From assembly GCF_025630775.1 (NCBI RefSeq), contig NZ_JAOSZE010000062.1, positions 1-51,432 of the forward strand: DNA of 51,432 nt, in the 5' to 3' direction. Of the stretch, positions 17,690 to 26,886 are shown one piece after another. The notes below the pieces were generated by a model that saw only the letters and a program-made list of their open reading frames with translations, ran no database searches and had not been told where the DNA came from. The number at the start of each line of letters is the position of its first letter. Position 1 is the stretch's first letter. Source of the stretch: Actinoplanes sp. KI2 (GTDB lineage: Bacteria > Actinomycetota > Actinomycetes > Mycobacteriales > Micromonosporaceae). The position numbers were made by a program, and so were the translations under genes.

Positions 17690-19572
17690 GGTGTTGTCGC
17701 TCCCGCCTGCTGCGGCGTCCGCTCGGGCGGCCACAGCCAGTGCGCCATCGAGCCGAACATGATCAGGCCGCCGATCACGGCCACCCAGTACCAGGCCCAG
17801 AGCAGGCCGAGCACGACGACGAGGATGCCGAGCGCGGTCACCAGCGGGGTCAGCGACTCCTCGGGCATCTCCATGTCCCGCTCGTGCCGCCCGTCGAGCT
17901 CGCTTGTCTGCATCGCCTTGTGCCCGGCGAGCACCTCGCCCCCGGCCAGCTCGGCCAGGGTGCGCTCGTCCCACATCGGATGCACGCTGTGCACCTCGGG
18001 GATCACCGCGAAGTTGTACGGCCGCGGCGGCGAGCTGGTCCCCCACTCAAGGGTGTCGCCGCCCCACGGGTCGTCCGGCGCCGGCGCGCCCCGCCGGATC
18101 GCCAGCACCACCGACAGCAGCACCAGGAACAGCCCGACCGCCAGGACGTACGACCCGATCGTGGAGATCAGGTTCCACAGGTCCCAGCCCAGATCGCCGG
18201 GGTACGTGTAGATCCGCCGCGGCATGCCCAGCAGCCCGGAGACGTGCATCGGCATGAACGTCACGTTGAACCCGGTGAACACCAGCCAGAACGCCCACTT
18301 GCCGAGCCGCTCGCTGAACATCCGCCCGGTGAACTTGGGCAGCCAGTAGTAGACCCCGGCGATCATCGGGAACACCGCGCCGCCGAACAGCACGTAGTGG
18401 AAGTGCGCCACCACGAAGTACGAGTCGGTGACCTGCTGGTCGAACGCGGTGATCGCGAACATCACCCCGGTGAACCCGCCGAGCACGAACGTCACGATGA
18501 ACCCGACGACGAACAGGAACGGCGTGCCGGCCCGGATACGCCCGCGCAGCATCGTGAACAGCCAGGCGAAGATCTGGATGCCGGACGGAATGGTGATCAG
18601 CGTGCTGGCCGCGCTGAAGAAACTGTAGGACAGCTGCGGCAGCCCGGTCGCGAACATGTGGTGCACCCACACGCCGAACGAGATGATCGAGATGGTGACG
18701 ATCGACAAAACCATCAGGGGGTACGCGACGACACCGCGCCGGCAGAACGCGGGCAGGATAGCGGACACCATGCCGAGCGCGGGCATCACGATGATGTAGA
18801 CGTCCGGATGCCCGAAGATCCAGAACAGGTGCTGCCACAGCAGCGCGCTGCCGCCGTGGGTGGTGTCGAAGAAGTGCGCGCCGAAGCGCCGGTCGGTGAA
18901 CAGCATCGCGTTGGCCACGTTCAGCGCGGGCAGTGCGAAGATCACCATGAACGAGGTGGCGACGATGGCCCAGACGAACAGCGGAACCCGGTTCAGCGAC
19001 ATCCCCGGAGCGCGCATCTTGAGCGCGGTGACGATGAAATTGATCGCCCCGGCCGTGGTCGAGACGCCCAGGAAGAGCAGCCCGAGCGCGTACACGTCGA
19101 GGTTGTGACCCATCGAGTAGGGGTGGTCGGTGAGCGGCGTGTAGGCGAACCAGCCGGCGTCCGGCGCCGCCTTGACGAACTCGCTGCCGAACATCACCAC
19201 GCCGGCGAAGGCGAACACCCAGTAACCGAACGCGTTGAGCCGCGGGAAGGCCATGTCCCGGGCGCCGATCATCAGCGGCACCAGGAAGTTGCCGAAGCCG
19301 AAGAACATCGGCGTCGCGAAGAAGAAGATCATCACGGTGCCGTGCATGGTGAACAGCTGGTCGTACTCCTCGGGGCTGAGCAGCTTGCGGTTCGGCCCGG
19401 CCAGCTGGGTCCGCAGGATCAGCGCGTTGATCCCGGCGATGATGAAGAAGACGCCCGCGGTGACCATGTAGCGGCGGCCGATGCGCTTGTGGTCCACCGT
19501 GGCGAACCAACTGTGCAGCGAGGGCCGTTCGCCCCAGTCCTGCTCCAGCTCGGCGATCTCGGTAGCTGTCAT
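17686..19572 (-). CDS. ctaD: cytochrome c oxidase subunit I (628 aa)
   Basis: Catalytic subunit with low-spin heme a, heme a3 and CuB. Ligand contexts are intact: 'FTMHGTVMIFFF' (His77), 'FGHPDVYIIVMP' (His255, cross-link Tyr259), 'VHHMFATG' (His304/305) and 'VVAHFHYVLFGG' (His390, His392). Oddity: the proton-gating Glu of A1-type oxidases (HPEVY) is Asp257 here. Two extra hydrophobic helices at the C-terminus (about 562-610) after a charged linker suggest fusion of a subunit-IV-like part. ATG 19572 lies 13 nt after ctaC. Confidence 0.95.
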   Translation of the reverse strand: MTATEIAELEQDWGERPSLHSWFATVDHKRIGRRYMVTAGVFFIIAGINALILRTQLAGPNRKLLSPEEYDQLFTMHGTVMIFFFATPMFFGFGNFLVPLMIGARDMAFPRLNAFGYWVFAFAGVVMFGSEFVKAAPDAGWFAYTPLTDHPYSMGHNLDVYALGLLFLGVSTTAGAINFIVTALKMRAPGMSLNRVPLFVWAIVATSFMVIFALPALNVANAMLFTDRRFGAHFFDTTHGGSALLWQHLFWIFGHPDVYIIVMPALGMVSAILPAFCRRGVVAYPLMVLSIVTISIISFGVWVHHMFATGLPQLSYSFFSAASTLITIPSGIQIFAWLFTMLRGRIRAGTPFLFVVGFIVTFVLGGFTGVMFAITAFDQQVTDSYFVVAHFHYVLFGGAVFPMIAGVYYWLPKFTGRMFSERLGKWAFWLVFTGFNVTFMPMHVSGLLGMPRRIYTYPGDLGWDLWNLISTIGSYVLAVGLFLVLLSVVLAIRRGAPAPDDPWGGDTLEWGTSSPPRPYNFAVIPEVHSVHPMWDERTLAELAGGEVLAGHKAMQTSELDGRHERDMEMPEESLTPLVTALGILVVVLGLLWAWYWVAVIGGLIMFGSMAHWLWPPERTPQQAGATTP

Positions 19573-19585
19573 CCGGGCCGCCCTT

Positions 19586-20581
19586 CTACCGCAGGGACTG
19601 GAGGTAGGCGATGAGGTCGGGGAGATCCTGCGTGGGCACCGGCTGCGGCGGCATGGCGTTGCCCGGCTTGAGGGTCTGCGAGTTGGTGATCCACCGACCG
19701 AGGTGGGTGGCGTCGTTGGGGGCGGCGCCGCCGCCGATGCTCCACCGGGACCCGATGGTGCTCAGGTCCGGGCCGACCTTGCCCTGGGCGGTGGTGCCGC
19801 GCACGGTGTGGCAGGCGGCGCACGACCCCTGCTCGAAGACCGCCCGCCCGCGTTGCTCGGCGGCGCTCAGGGTGGTCGTCGAGGGCTGGGCGAGCGCGGA
19901 CACCCAGCCGTCGAACCGGGCGCGCGGCTCGGCGATCACGAGCAGGGCCATGAAGGCGTGCTGCTGGCCGCAGTACTCGGCGCACTGCGCCCGGTACGAG
20001 CCGGCCCGGTCGGTGTGCAGCCAGGTCTGGTTGGTCTTGCCGGCGATCAGGTCGGTCTTGGGCATCAGCTGCGGCACCCAGAAGCTGTGGTTCACGTCGG
20101 CGGTGCGCAGCGTGATCCGCACCGACTCGCCGACCGGGATGTGCAGCTCGTTCGCGGTGACCGCGCCCGGCCGGTCCGGGTAGTGCACCTCCCACCACCA
20201 GCGATGCCCGATGATCTCCACGTTGACGTCGGCGCCGCCGGGCGCGGACGCCAGCGCGTTCAGGTCGCGCAGCCCGACGCCGTACACGATCACGAGGATG
20301 ACCAGCGGGATCGCGACGCCGAGCACGGTCACCAGGCCGAGCGCGTCGCCGCCCTTGATCACGGCTTCGGCCCGGCGGCGCCGCCAGAGCGCCCAGCCGA
20401 GCATCGCCATCACCTCGGCGAAAACGCCCATCGAGATCCAGAACATCAGCCACCAGAGGCCCTCGGTACGGCGCGCGCCCGAGCCCACGGCGTTCAGCGT
20501 CGACTGCTCACCGGTCGAGCAGGCGGCCAGCAGCAGGACGGCGGCGAGCGCGGCGGCCGTCCCGTACCTGCCCCTTCGCAC
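19586..20581 (-). CDS. ctaC: cytochrome c oxidase subunit II with C-terminal cytochrome c domain, caa3 type (331 aa)
   Basis: Electron-entry subunit. A lipoprotein signal (LLLAAC, Cys21), two membrane helices (about 43-66, 81-103), then the CuA cupredoxin domain with 'VNHSFWVPQLMPKTD' (His165) and 'CAEYCGQQHAFM' (Cys200, Cys204, His208, Met211). A fused cytochrome c domain follows (CAACH, Cys254-His258; Met in 'NAMPPQPVP'). This defines a caa3 oxidase. GTG 20581 has GGAGGGGG upstream; the open frame further upstream is not protein-like. First gene of the oxidase/bcc operon. Confidence 0.93.
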   Translation of the reverse strand: MRRGRYGTAAALAAVLLLAACSTGEQSTLNAVGSGARRTEGLWWLMFWISMGVFAEVMAMLGWALWRRRRAEAVIKGGDALGLVTVLGVAIPLVILVIVYGVGLRDLNALASAPGGADVNVEIIGHRWWWEVHYPDRPGAVTANELHIPVGESVRITLRTADVNHSFWVPQLMPKTDLIAGKTNQTWLHTDRAGSYRAQCAEYCGQQHAFMALLVIAEPRARFDGWVSALAQPSTTTLSAAEQRGRAVFEQGSCAACHTVRGTTAQGKVGPDLSTIGSRWSIGGGAAPNDATHLGRWITNSQTLKPGNAMPPQPVPTQDLPDLIAYLQSLR

Positions 20582-20617
20582 CTGATCCCCCTCCCGCCGT
20601 GCGGACTGGCGGGGCGG

Positions 20618-20642
20618 TTTCCCCCTTCTCACCGGCCTAAAC
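20618..20642 (-). promoter_or_regulatory. candidate SigB/F-type promoter of the oxidase/bcc operon
   Basis: On the minus strand GTTTAG (20642-20637), 13 nt, GGGAAA (20623-20618). The -35 and spacing equal those ahead of the formate dehydrogenase and DUF6629 genes; the -10 is the GGGAA variant. Predicted start of transcription is about 30 nt before the ctaC GTG. It overlaps the end of the upstream gene. Confidence 0.4.
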
Positions 20643-21347
20643 CGGGCATGACCGGGTACGCCGCGCCCGCGCCGAACTCGGTGTTTCGTGCTGGTCGCCG
20701 CGCCCCGCGGGCGAACGGATACGACGTTGCCGGACGAAGACCAGCAGGACGAACAGGCTCGTGACGGCGGCGTAGACGCACCACAACGACACAAACGCGG
20801 AGGCCCGCACGATCAAGGTCACGGCCATTCCGGCCAGATTCGCCACCCCGAAGATCATCATCCATGGGTAGCCGGAGATCAGTGCGGCGCCACACGTCGC
20901 CGCGACGTACGCGACCGCTGCTACGCCGAGGAACCTGCCGTCGGTCTGATAGGCGATGCAGTGATGGTCCTGGTGGAATGTCACCGCGTGCGCACAGTCG
21001 GCCCAGAACAGGTACACCGCAGTCAGGCAGCCGAGAACCACGAAGGGAACGAGCCGCCACCGACGCGAGGGCGGCTCGATCAGCAGGATGCTGATCGGCA
21101 CGAGCGCTGGGAGTACCCCCTCGGCGTAGAGGACGTAGGCGTAGGCCGCCGCGTCACCGGCGGCCTCGCCCAGTTGCCCGTCCACCCGTAGCCAGACGAA
21201 TCCCTCGACGAATTGGTGCACCGCGAACAGCGCGGGCAACAGCCCGAACAGCAGCTCTCCGCGCCGGCGCACCCGCAGCAGGGTGGCCGCCGCGAGCGTG
21301 GCGACGCTGCCGGCGGCAACGAAATCAGCCGACGCAGAGAAACACAT
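20637..21347 (-). CDS. DUF6629-like integral membrane protein (236 aa)
   Basis: Hypothetical protein with about seven hydrophobic segments beginning MCFSASADFVAAGSVATLAA, the start typical of a widespread uncharacterised family (DUF6629, by recollection). It also contains 'LFAVHQFVEGFVWL' and a His-rich loop 'CAHAVTFHQDHHCIAYQTDG'. The MCFSASADF methionine (21347) was chosen because the family begins there and because a SigB/F-type promoter places the transcript start almost on it, implying a leaderless mRNA; the open frame upstream would run through that promoter. It lies between the formate dehydrogenase and oxidase operons. Function unknown. Confidence 0.8.
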   Translation of the reverse strand: MCFSASADFVAAGSVATLAAATLLRVRRRGELLFGLLPALFAVHQFVEGFVWLRVDGQLGEAAGDAAAYAYVLYAEGVLPALVPISILLIEPPSRRWRLVPFVVLGCLTAVYLFWADCAHAVTFHQDHHCIAYQTDGRFLGVAAVAYVAATCGAALISGYPWMMIFGVANLAGMAVTLIVRASAFVSLWCVYAAVTSLFVLLVFVRQRRIRSPAGRGDQHETPSSARARRTRSCPV

Positions 21348-21355
21348 ACGGCCGC

Positions 21356-21380
21356 CTACCCCGGCGTCCGGCCTCCAAAC
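21356..21380 (-). promoter_or_regulatory. SigB/F-type promoter candidate for the DUF6629 gene
   Basis: Minus strand GTTTGG (21380-21375), exactly 13 nt, GGGTAG (21361-21356). This matches the actinobacterial SigB/SigF pattern GTTT-N15-GGGTA. The expected start of transcription, about 7 nt downstream, falls within a few bases of the ATG at 21347. Confidence 0.6.
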
Positions 21381-21422
21381 GGGGTAGCCGCAGCGGTTGA
21401 GGTTCGGCACTCGCGGTGTCGG

Positions 21423-22481
21423 TCACTCGGGCGACGAGGCGGAAGCCGCGTCCAGCCGCTCCCGTTGCGGAACGATGGTGTACTTCGGGGCGGTCGCCGA
21501 GGTCGAGCCGGCGTGGAAGTAGCCGAGGCGGGTGAACAGCGAGCCGGCCGCCAGCGCGAGGCCGCCGGCCACGTCGAGCGTCCGGTTGCGGCGTACCGCC
21601 GAGACCGCGAGCAGGGCCGCGCCCGCGCGGGTCGACCAGCGGGACGCCCGCAGGTAATGGCCGGCGCGGCCCTGCGACAGCGGCTCCGCGACCAGGCCGA
21701 GTCGCCGGTGGATGGTGTGGTCGGCGAACTGTTCGGCCACGGCTCCGGCGATCCCGGCCAGCCGGGCGGGACCGGCCTCGGCCGGCGGTGAGGTGACGGC
21801 GGCCAGGCCGCCCGAGGCGGCGAGTGAGCTCGCGCCGAACAGGTACGGCAGTTCCCGGTGGGCGCCGTGCCAGACCGGCACCGCGGTGTTCGCGATCAGA
21901 GCGCCGGTGTAGGTGGTGAGTGCGGGCGCGAGCGCGGCGGCGGCCAGGCCGCCGGGCCGGGCCAGCGCCGCGGTCAGCGGCCGGAGCGCCGCGGGCAGCA
22001 ACTCGCGGGCCTCGCCGGCGGCGGCGACCGCGGCCAGCGGGACGAACCCGCCGAGGATCCAGGTGCCGACGGACATCGGCGACGTCGGCTTGAACACCCG
22101 GAGCATGTGCACGAACCGCCCCGGCCGGCCGAGGTCGTGGATCAGGGCGGTGATAGAGAGACCGGCGGCGGCCGCCGCGGTGAGCCGCGCCGAGCGCCGC
22201 ATCGTCGTGCGCCCGGTCAGGTCGGCGCCCGCGGCGAGCAGCGCGGAGCCGCCGGCCAGGCCGCCGAGGAAGAGGTAGCCGCCGATGTCGCGGGCCGTCC
22301 AGGTGGGCGCCTTGATGACTGAGCGGCCGTAGTACGAGCGGAAATCGGCCGGCGGAACCATCTCGCCGCCGCGGCCCGCCCGCCGGCCGCCACGGGATCC
22401 GATGCGGGACTCGCGTCCGGGTGCGGTGCCGTGCGGGCCGTCCCGGCGGACCTCGGCGCCATGCTGCTCGCGGGCGCTCAT
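21423..22481 (-). CDS. nrfD: NrfD/PsrC-type membrane subunit of formate dehydrogenase (352 aa)
   Basis: Polytopic quinone-interacting subunit expected to take electrons from the FdnH-like subunit to menaquinone. After a charged N-terminus, 'GGYLFLGGLAGGSALLAAGA' near 70 and 'HDLGRPGRFVHMLRVFKPTS' near 115 are NrfD signatures ('TSPMSVGTWIL' follows). About eight to nine helices. ATG 22481 overlaps the beta-subunit stop (ATGA); an internal Met about 40 residues in (MVPPADFRSYYG) is an alternative start. An NrfD anchor instead of the diheme cytochrome b of E. coli Fdn indicates a heme-free membrane connection. Confidence 0.88.
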   Translation of the reverse strand: MSAREQHGAEVRRDGPHGTAPGRESRIGSRGGRRAGRGGEMVPPADFRSYYGRSVIKAPTWTARDIGGYLFLGGLAGGSALLAAGADLTGRTTMRRSARLTAAAAAGLSITALIHDLGRPGRFVHMLRVFKPTSPMSVGTWILGGFVPLAAVAAAGEARELLPAALRPLTAALARPGGLAAAALAPALTTYTGALIANTAVPVWHGAHRELPYLFGASSLAASGGLAAVTSPPAEAGPARLAGIAGAVAEQFADHTIHRRLGLVAEPLSQGRAGHYLRASRWSTRAGAALLAVSAVRRNRTLDVAGGLALAAGSLFTRLGYFHAGSTSATAPKYTIVPQRERLDAASASSPE

Positions 22482-23470
22482 CGCCGTCCTCCCCAGAACG
22501 CCGCCACGACCGTCGCGGCCACGCCGGCCGCGGCCAGCGCCGTGTGCTTCCAGGTGCGGGGCAGATCCCGGGTCGTCACCACCGGGTCGGGCGGGAAACC
22601 GTAGGTCTCCGGCTCGTCGAGCAGCAGGAAGAACGCGCCGGCGCCGCCGACCCCGTCGTCCGGGTCCGCGCCGTAGAGCCGGGCCTCGGCGACCCCGGCG
22701 TCGTGCAGGTTGCTCACCCGCTGCTTGGCGCGTTCCCGCAGCTCGTCCAGGACGCCGTACTGGATGGACTCGGTCGGGCAGGCCTTGGCGCACGCGGGTT
22801 CCTGGCCGGCGCCCAGGCGGTCGTAGCACAGCGTGCACTTGAACACCCGGCCGTCGTCCTTGCGCTGGTCGATCACGCCGTACGGGCAGGCCGGCACGCA
22901 GTAGCCGCAGCCGTTGCAGATGTCCTCCTGCACGACCACGGTGCCGAACTCGGTGCGCATCAGCGCGCCGGTCGGGCAGACGTCCAGGCAGGCGGCGTGC
23001 GTGCAGTGCTTGCAGACGTCGCTGGCCATCAGCCACCGCAGTTCCGTGCGCCCGTCCGCGGTGACCCCGCCGGCCGGTGGTTGGCCGGCGAGCGCGCCGG
23101 GCTGGATGCTGCCGGTGTCGCTGCCCAGTTCGGCGCCGTGCTTGACGCCCAGCCCGGCCGCCACGACCAGCGCGTCCTGCCGGGTCGCGGTGGGGCCGGC
23201 CGGCATCGCGGCGACCGCGTTCTGCTGCCGTCCCAGGGGTTTGTCCTGCTCGATGAAGGCCACGTGCCGCCACGTGTCGGCCCCCAGCATGCCGGTGTTG
23301 TCGTAGGACATGCCGAGCAGGGAGAGGCCGTCGTCGGGGACGGCGTTCCACTCCTTGCAGGCCACTTCGCACGCCTTGCAGCCGATGCAGACGCTGGTGT
23401 CCGTGAAGAAGCCCATCCGCGGCGGCTGGTCACGGTAGCCGGTCGGCCCCTCCAGCAGGTCGTCACTCAT
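22478..23470 (-). CDS. fdnH: formate dehydrogenase beta (4x[4Fe-4S]) subunit (330 aa)
   Basis: Electron-transfer subunit with four ferredoxin-type cysteine groups: 'CIGCKACEVACK' (Cys28-38), 'CKHCTHAACLDVCP', 'CNGCGYCVPACP', and 'CTLCYD' with 'CAKACP', in the FdnH/FdoH arrangement. A C-terminal hydrophobic segment (about 308-325) would anchor it, as in FdnH. An insert of roughly 50 residues after the first cluster group (near 75-135) is longer than in E. coli. The start overlaps the alpha-subunit stop by 8 nt, and the stop overlaps nrfD. Confidence 0.92.
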   Translation of the reverse strand: MSDDLLEGPTGYRDQPPRMGFFTDTSVCIGCKACEVACKEWNAVPDDGLSLLGMSYDNTGMLGADTWRHVAFIEQDKPLGRQQNAVAAMPAGPTATRQDALVVAAGLGVKHGAELGSDTGSIQPGALAGQPPAGGVTADGRTELRWLMASDVCKHCTHAACLDVCPTGALMRTEFGTVVVQEDICNGCGYCVPACPYGVIDQRKDDGRVFKCTLCYDRLGAGQEPACAKACPTESIQYGVLDELRERAKQRVSNLHDAGVAEARLYGADPDDGVGGAGAFFLLLDEPETYGFPPDPVVTTRDLPRTWKHTALAAAGVAATVVAAFWGGRR

Positions 23471-26400
23471 CCGAGCCCTCCCCAGCGGTCCGATGAATCG
23501 TGCCGGTCTTCTCGGTGATGCCGGCCCGCTGCCGGTACTGTTCGACCAGGCGCAGCCGGTCCGGGCCGCGTGGCCGCCGGCCGGGCCGGATGTCGCAGGT
23601 CAGCGCCTTGGCCTCCTGGATGTGCACGTTCGGGTCGAGCGCCATGTGCAGCAGGTCGTTGGCGCTGTCGCCGGCGGTGAGGCCGTTGGTTCCCCAGTGG
23701 TAGGGCAGTCCGACGTGGTGCACGATCCGGTCGTCCACCCGCATCGGCAGCATCCGGTCGGTGACCAGCACCCGCGCCTCGATCGCGTTGCGGGCGGTGA
23801 CGATGGTGGCCCAGCCCAGGTGGTCCAGGCCCGCCTCGGCCGCGAGCTCCGGGGAGACCTCGCAGAACATCTCCGGTTGCAGCTCCGACAGGTACGGCAG
23901 CCAGCGGCTCATGCCGCCCGCGGTGTGGTGCTCGGTGAGCCGGTAGGTGGTCAGCGCGTACGGGAACACCTGGCTGCCCGGCTCGTCGCCGCTGGGCTGA
24001 TAGGGGTCGATCTTGCGCTTGGTCAGCTGGCGGGCCGGGTTGTGCTGCTGGCCGTAGAGCAGGTTGCGGGCCGGCGACTCCTGCGGCTCGTAGTGCGTCG
24101 GCAATGGCCCGTCGGAGAGGCCGGCCGGCACGTAGAGCCAGCCCTTCCCGTCGGCCTGCATGATGAACGGGTCGACGCCGGACAGCGCGTCCTGCCGCTT
24201 CGCGCCCTCGGGCGGCCGGTGGCCGGGCTCCTTGGTGGGCTGGAAGTCGGGCACGTCGTGGCCGGTCCACTTGCCGTCGTCCGGGTCCCACCAGACGTAC
24301 GCCTTGCGCTCGCTCCACGGCTTGCCGTCGGGGTCGGCCGAGGCCCGGTTGTAGAGCAGCCGCCGGTTGGCCGGCCAGGCCCAGCCCCACTCGGGCGCGA
24401 CCCAGCTCTGCTCGGTGTGCGGCTTGCGGCGGGCCGACTGGTTGGTGCCATCCTGGTAGACCCCGCAGTAGATCCAGCAGCCGCACGCGGTCGACCCGTC
24501 GTCCTTCAGTTGTTCGTACGAGGAGAGGCACGACCCGTCCGCCGCCCAGCCGTTGATCTCCTGGAGCACCTCCTCGGCGCTCGGCTCGGCCTGTGCACCG
24601 GAGGTGGTGTACGCCCAGGTCAGGTCGAGGATCGGCCGGTCCATCGGGTCGGTGGAAGCGCCGAGCCGGTCCCGGATCAGCCGGCCGAGGTGGAACCAGA
24701 ACCACAGGTCGCTCCGGGCGTCGCCGGGCGGCTCGACCGCCTTAGGGTGCCACTGCAGCATCCGCTGGGTGTTGGTGAAGCTGCCGTCCTTCTCGGTGTG
24801 CGCGGCCGCAGGCAGGAAGAACACCTCGGTGCCGATCTCGTCGGTCCGCAGCTCGCCGGACTCGATCTCGGGGCCGTCCTGCCACCAGGTCGCGCTCTCG
24901 ATCAGCGAGTAGTCGCGGACGACCAGCCAGTCCAGGTTCGCCATCCCGAGGCGCTGGGCCTTGCCGTTCGCCGAGCCGACCGCCGGGTTCTGCCCGTTCA
25001 GGAAATAGCCCTTGCAGGTGCCGTCCAGCTGGGCCAGCACCGTCTGGTAACTGCTGTGATCGCCGGTGATCCGTGGCAGGTAGTCGAAGCAGAAGTCGTT
25101 GTCCGCCGTGGCCGCCCCACCCCAGTACGCCTTGAGCAGGCTCACCGCGTAGGAGCGCATGTTGCCCCAGTAGCCGGTCTCCGACGAGTCGTCGGCCACG
25201 TACTCGTCCAGGCTGCCGTGCGAGTCCGGGTGCGGCATCGGCAGGTAGCCGGGCAGCAGGTTGTAGAGCGTCGGGATGTCGGTACTGCCCTGGATGCTGG
25301 CGTGACCGCGCAGCGCGAGGATGCCGCCGCCGGGCCGCCCGATGTTGCCCAGCAACAACTGCAGAATCGAGGCCGCGCGAATGTACTGCACGCCGACGGT
25401 GTGCTGGGTCCAGCCGACCGAATAGACCCACGCCGTGGTCCGGTCCCGGGTCGAGTTCTCGGTGACGGCCCGGGCCATCTGATCGAAGATCTCCTCCGGG
25501 ATGCCGCAGACCCGCGACACCATCTCCGGGGTGTACCGGCCGAAGTGCCGCTTGATCACCTGGAACACGCAGCGCGGATCCTCCAGCGTCTCGTCCCGGC
25601 GGATCTGGTGCAGATCCTCCAGAGCGGCGCCGTGGCTGCCGTGCTCGTGCCCGCGCCCGGTCGAGTGCCGCTCGTGCGAACGCTGCTTGCCGGACTGCTC
25701 GGCGTCCTTGCCCTCCTTAACGCCCTGCTCCCGCTTGCCGGCCGAGCCGGCCACGCTGACCCCGTCGTACTGCCAGCTGTCCGTGGCGTAGCTGCCGGTG
25801 TCGTCCTGCCAGCCGGAGAACAATCCGTCAAGATCCTCGGTGTCCTTGAAGGTCTCGTCCAGGATCGTGGCGGCGTTGGTGTAGGCGACCACGTACTCGC
25901 GGAACTCCAGCCCGTTGCTCAGCACGTAGTTGATCAGGCCGCCGAGCAGCGCGATGTCGCTACCGGCCCGAATCGGCACGTGCACGTCGGCGACCGCGCC
26001 GGTGCGGGTCAGCCGCGGGTCGACGTGGATCACCGTCGCGCCGCGCGCCTTGGCCTCCATCACCCACTGGAAGCCCACCGGGTGGCACTCGGCCATGTTG
26101 GAGCCCTGCAACACGATGCAGTCGGCGTTCTGCAGGTCCTGCTGGAAGGTCGTCGCGCCGCCGCGACCGAAGGAGGTTCCCAGACCGGGAACGGTGGAGG
26201 AGTGTCAAATACGAGCCTGGTTCTCGATCTGCACGGCCCCGAGCGCGGTCCCGAGCTTCTTGATCAGGTAGTTCTCCTCGTTGTCCAGCGTCGCCCCGCC
26301 CAGCATCGCGATGCCCATCGTGCGACGCAGCCGCCGGCCGCGGTCGTCGTTCTCGACGAACGTCTCCCGGCGGGTGGCGATCACCCGGTCGGCGATCATC

Positions 26401-26786
26401 TCCATCGCCGTACCAAGATCAAGATCTTCCCAATCCTTGCCGTACGGGCGGCGATAGCGCACCTTCGTCTCGCGCAACGGGTTGGTGACCAACTGCTTGG
26501 TCGCCGCACCCTTGGGGCACAGCCGGCCCCGGCTCACCGGCGACGCGGGGTCACCCTCGATCTGCACCACCTGCTCGTCCTTGACATAGACGAGCTGGCC
26601 GCAACCCACCGCGCAGTACGGACACACGCTGCCGACCACCCGGTCGGCCGTCTCCGTCCGCGGGGTCAACCGGTCGGTGGCACGCGAGCGCACCGCGGCG
26701 CCGCGACCCGACCGGTCACCGGCCCGCACCGAGGCGATCGCCTGCCGCAGCACCGGCCACGGCAGGAACGTCTCCCGCAATCCCAT
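23463..26786 (-). CDS. fdnG: selenocysteine-containing formate dehydrogenase alpha subunit, FdnG/FdoG type (1107 aa with Sec194)
   Basis: Molybdenum/tungsten bis-MGD enzyme oxidising formate to CO2. The frame is interrupted by one TGA (26207-26205), exactly at the active-site position: 'IENQARI-[TGA]-HSSTVPGLGTSFGRG' aligns with E. coli FdnG '..NQARVUHGPTV..'. A SECIS hairpin follows, so the TGA is read as selenocysteine and the halves (26786-26208 and 26204-23463) are one gene. The [4Fe-4S] motif 'CPYCAVGCG...LCPKG' is near 55-90. No twin-arginine signal is seen, so it may face the cytoplasm. A Lys/His-rich insert lies near 345-390. ATG 26786 follows an AGGGGGT site; GTG 26792 overlaps that site. 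Automatic callers would split it in two. Confidence 0.93.
26176..26207 (-). promoter_or_regulatory. SECIS element downstream of the UGA selenocysteine codon
   Basis: The TGA (26207-26205) is followed by 18 nt and then the apical loop GGTCT (26186-26182), closed by a perfect 6-bp stem GTTCCC/GGGAAC (26192-26187 with 26181-26176). The E. coli fdhF SECIS, from memory, has the same GGUCU loop and the same 18-nt distance. SelB should bind here. Confidence 0.9.
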
Positions 26787-26812
26787 GGTCACCCCCTGGT
26801 CCGCGGACCCGC

Positions 26813-26837
26813 CTACCCCGTCCCACCGGCCTCAAAC
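26813..26837 (-). promoter_or_regulatory. SigB/F-type promoter candidate for the formate dehydrogenase operon
   Basis: Minus strand GTTTGA (26837-26832), 13 nt, GGGTAG (26818-26813), giving a predicted leader of about 20 nt containing the AGGGGGT site before ATG 26786. This is among the best matches in the window to GTTT-N15-GGGTA. Confidence 0.6.
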
Positions 26838-26851
26838 ACCCCGGTCGACAG

Positions 26852-26876
26852 GTGAGGCTCGCGGTCTCTTGGGTAC
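26852..26876 (+). promoter_or_regulatory. possible promoter of the ANTAR-GAF-PAS gene
   Basis: GTGAGG (26852-26857), 13 nt, GGGTAC (26871-26876), ending 10 nt before ATG 26887. The -10 is good and the -35 only partial. The 94-nt divergent gap thus could hold back-to-back promoters of the same type. A transcript from here would have almost no leader. Confidence 0.35.
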
Positions 26877-26886
26877 TCGGCACGCC

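Noticed and set aside
17740..19614. Long plus-strand open frame (over 600 codons) opposite ctaD
   Set aside because: Arg/His/Glu-rich shadow of the oxidase subunit I gene with no protein similarity.
26115..26204. Reading the formate dehydrogenase alpha region as two separate genes or a pseudogene
   Set aside because: The frame is the same on both sides, the single TGA sits at the known Sec position, and a SECIS hairpin with correct loop and spacing follows.
23493..26855. 1120-codon plus-strand open frame opposite the formate dehydrogenase gene
   Set aside because: Antisense shadow; Val/Gly/Arg-rich with no domain, while the minus strand has a fully recognisable enzyme.
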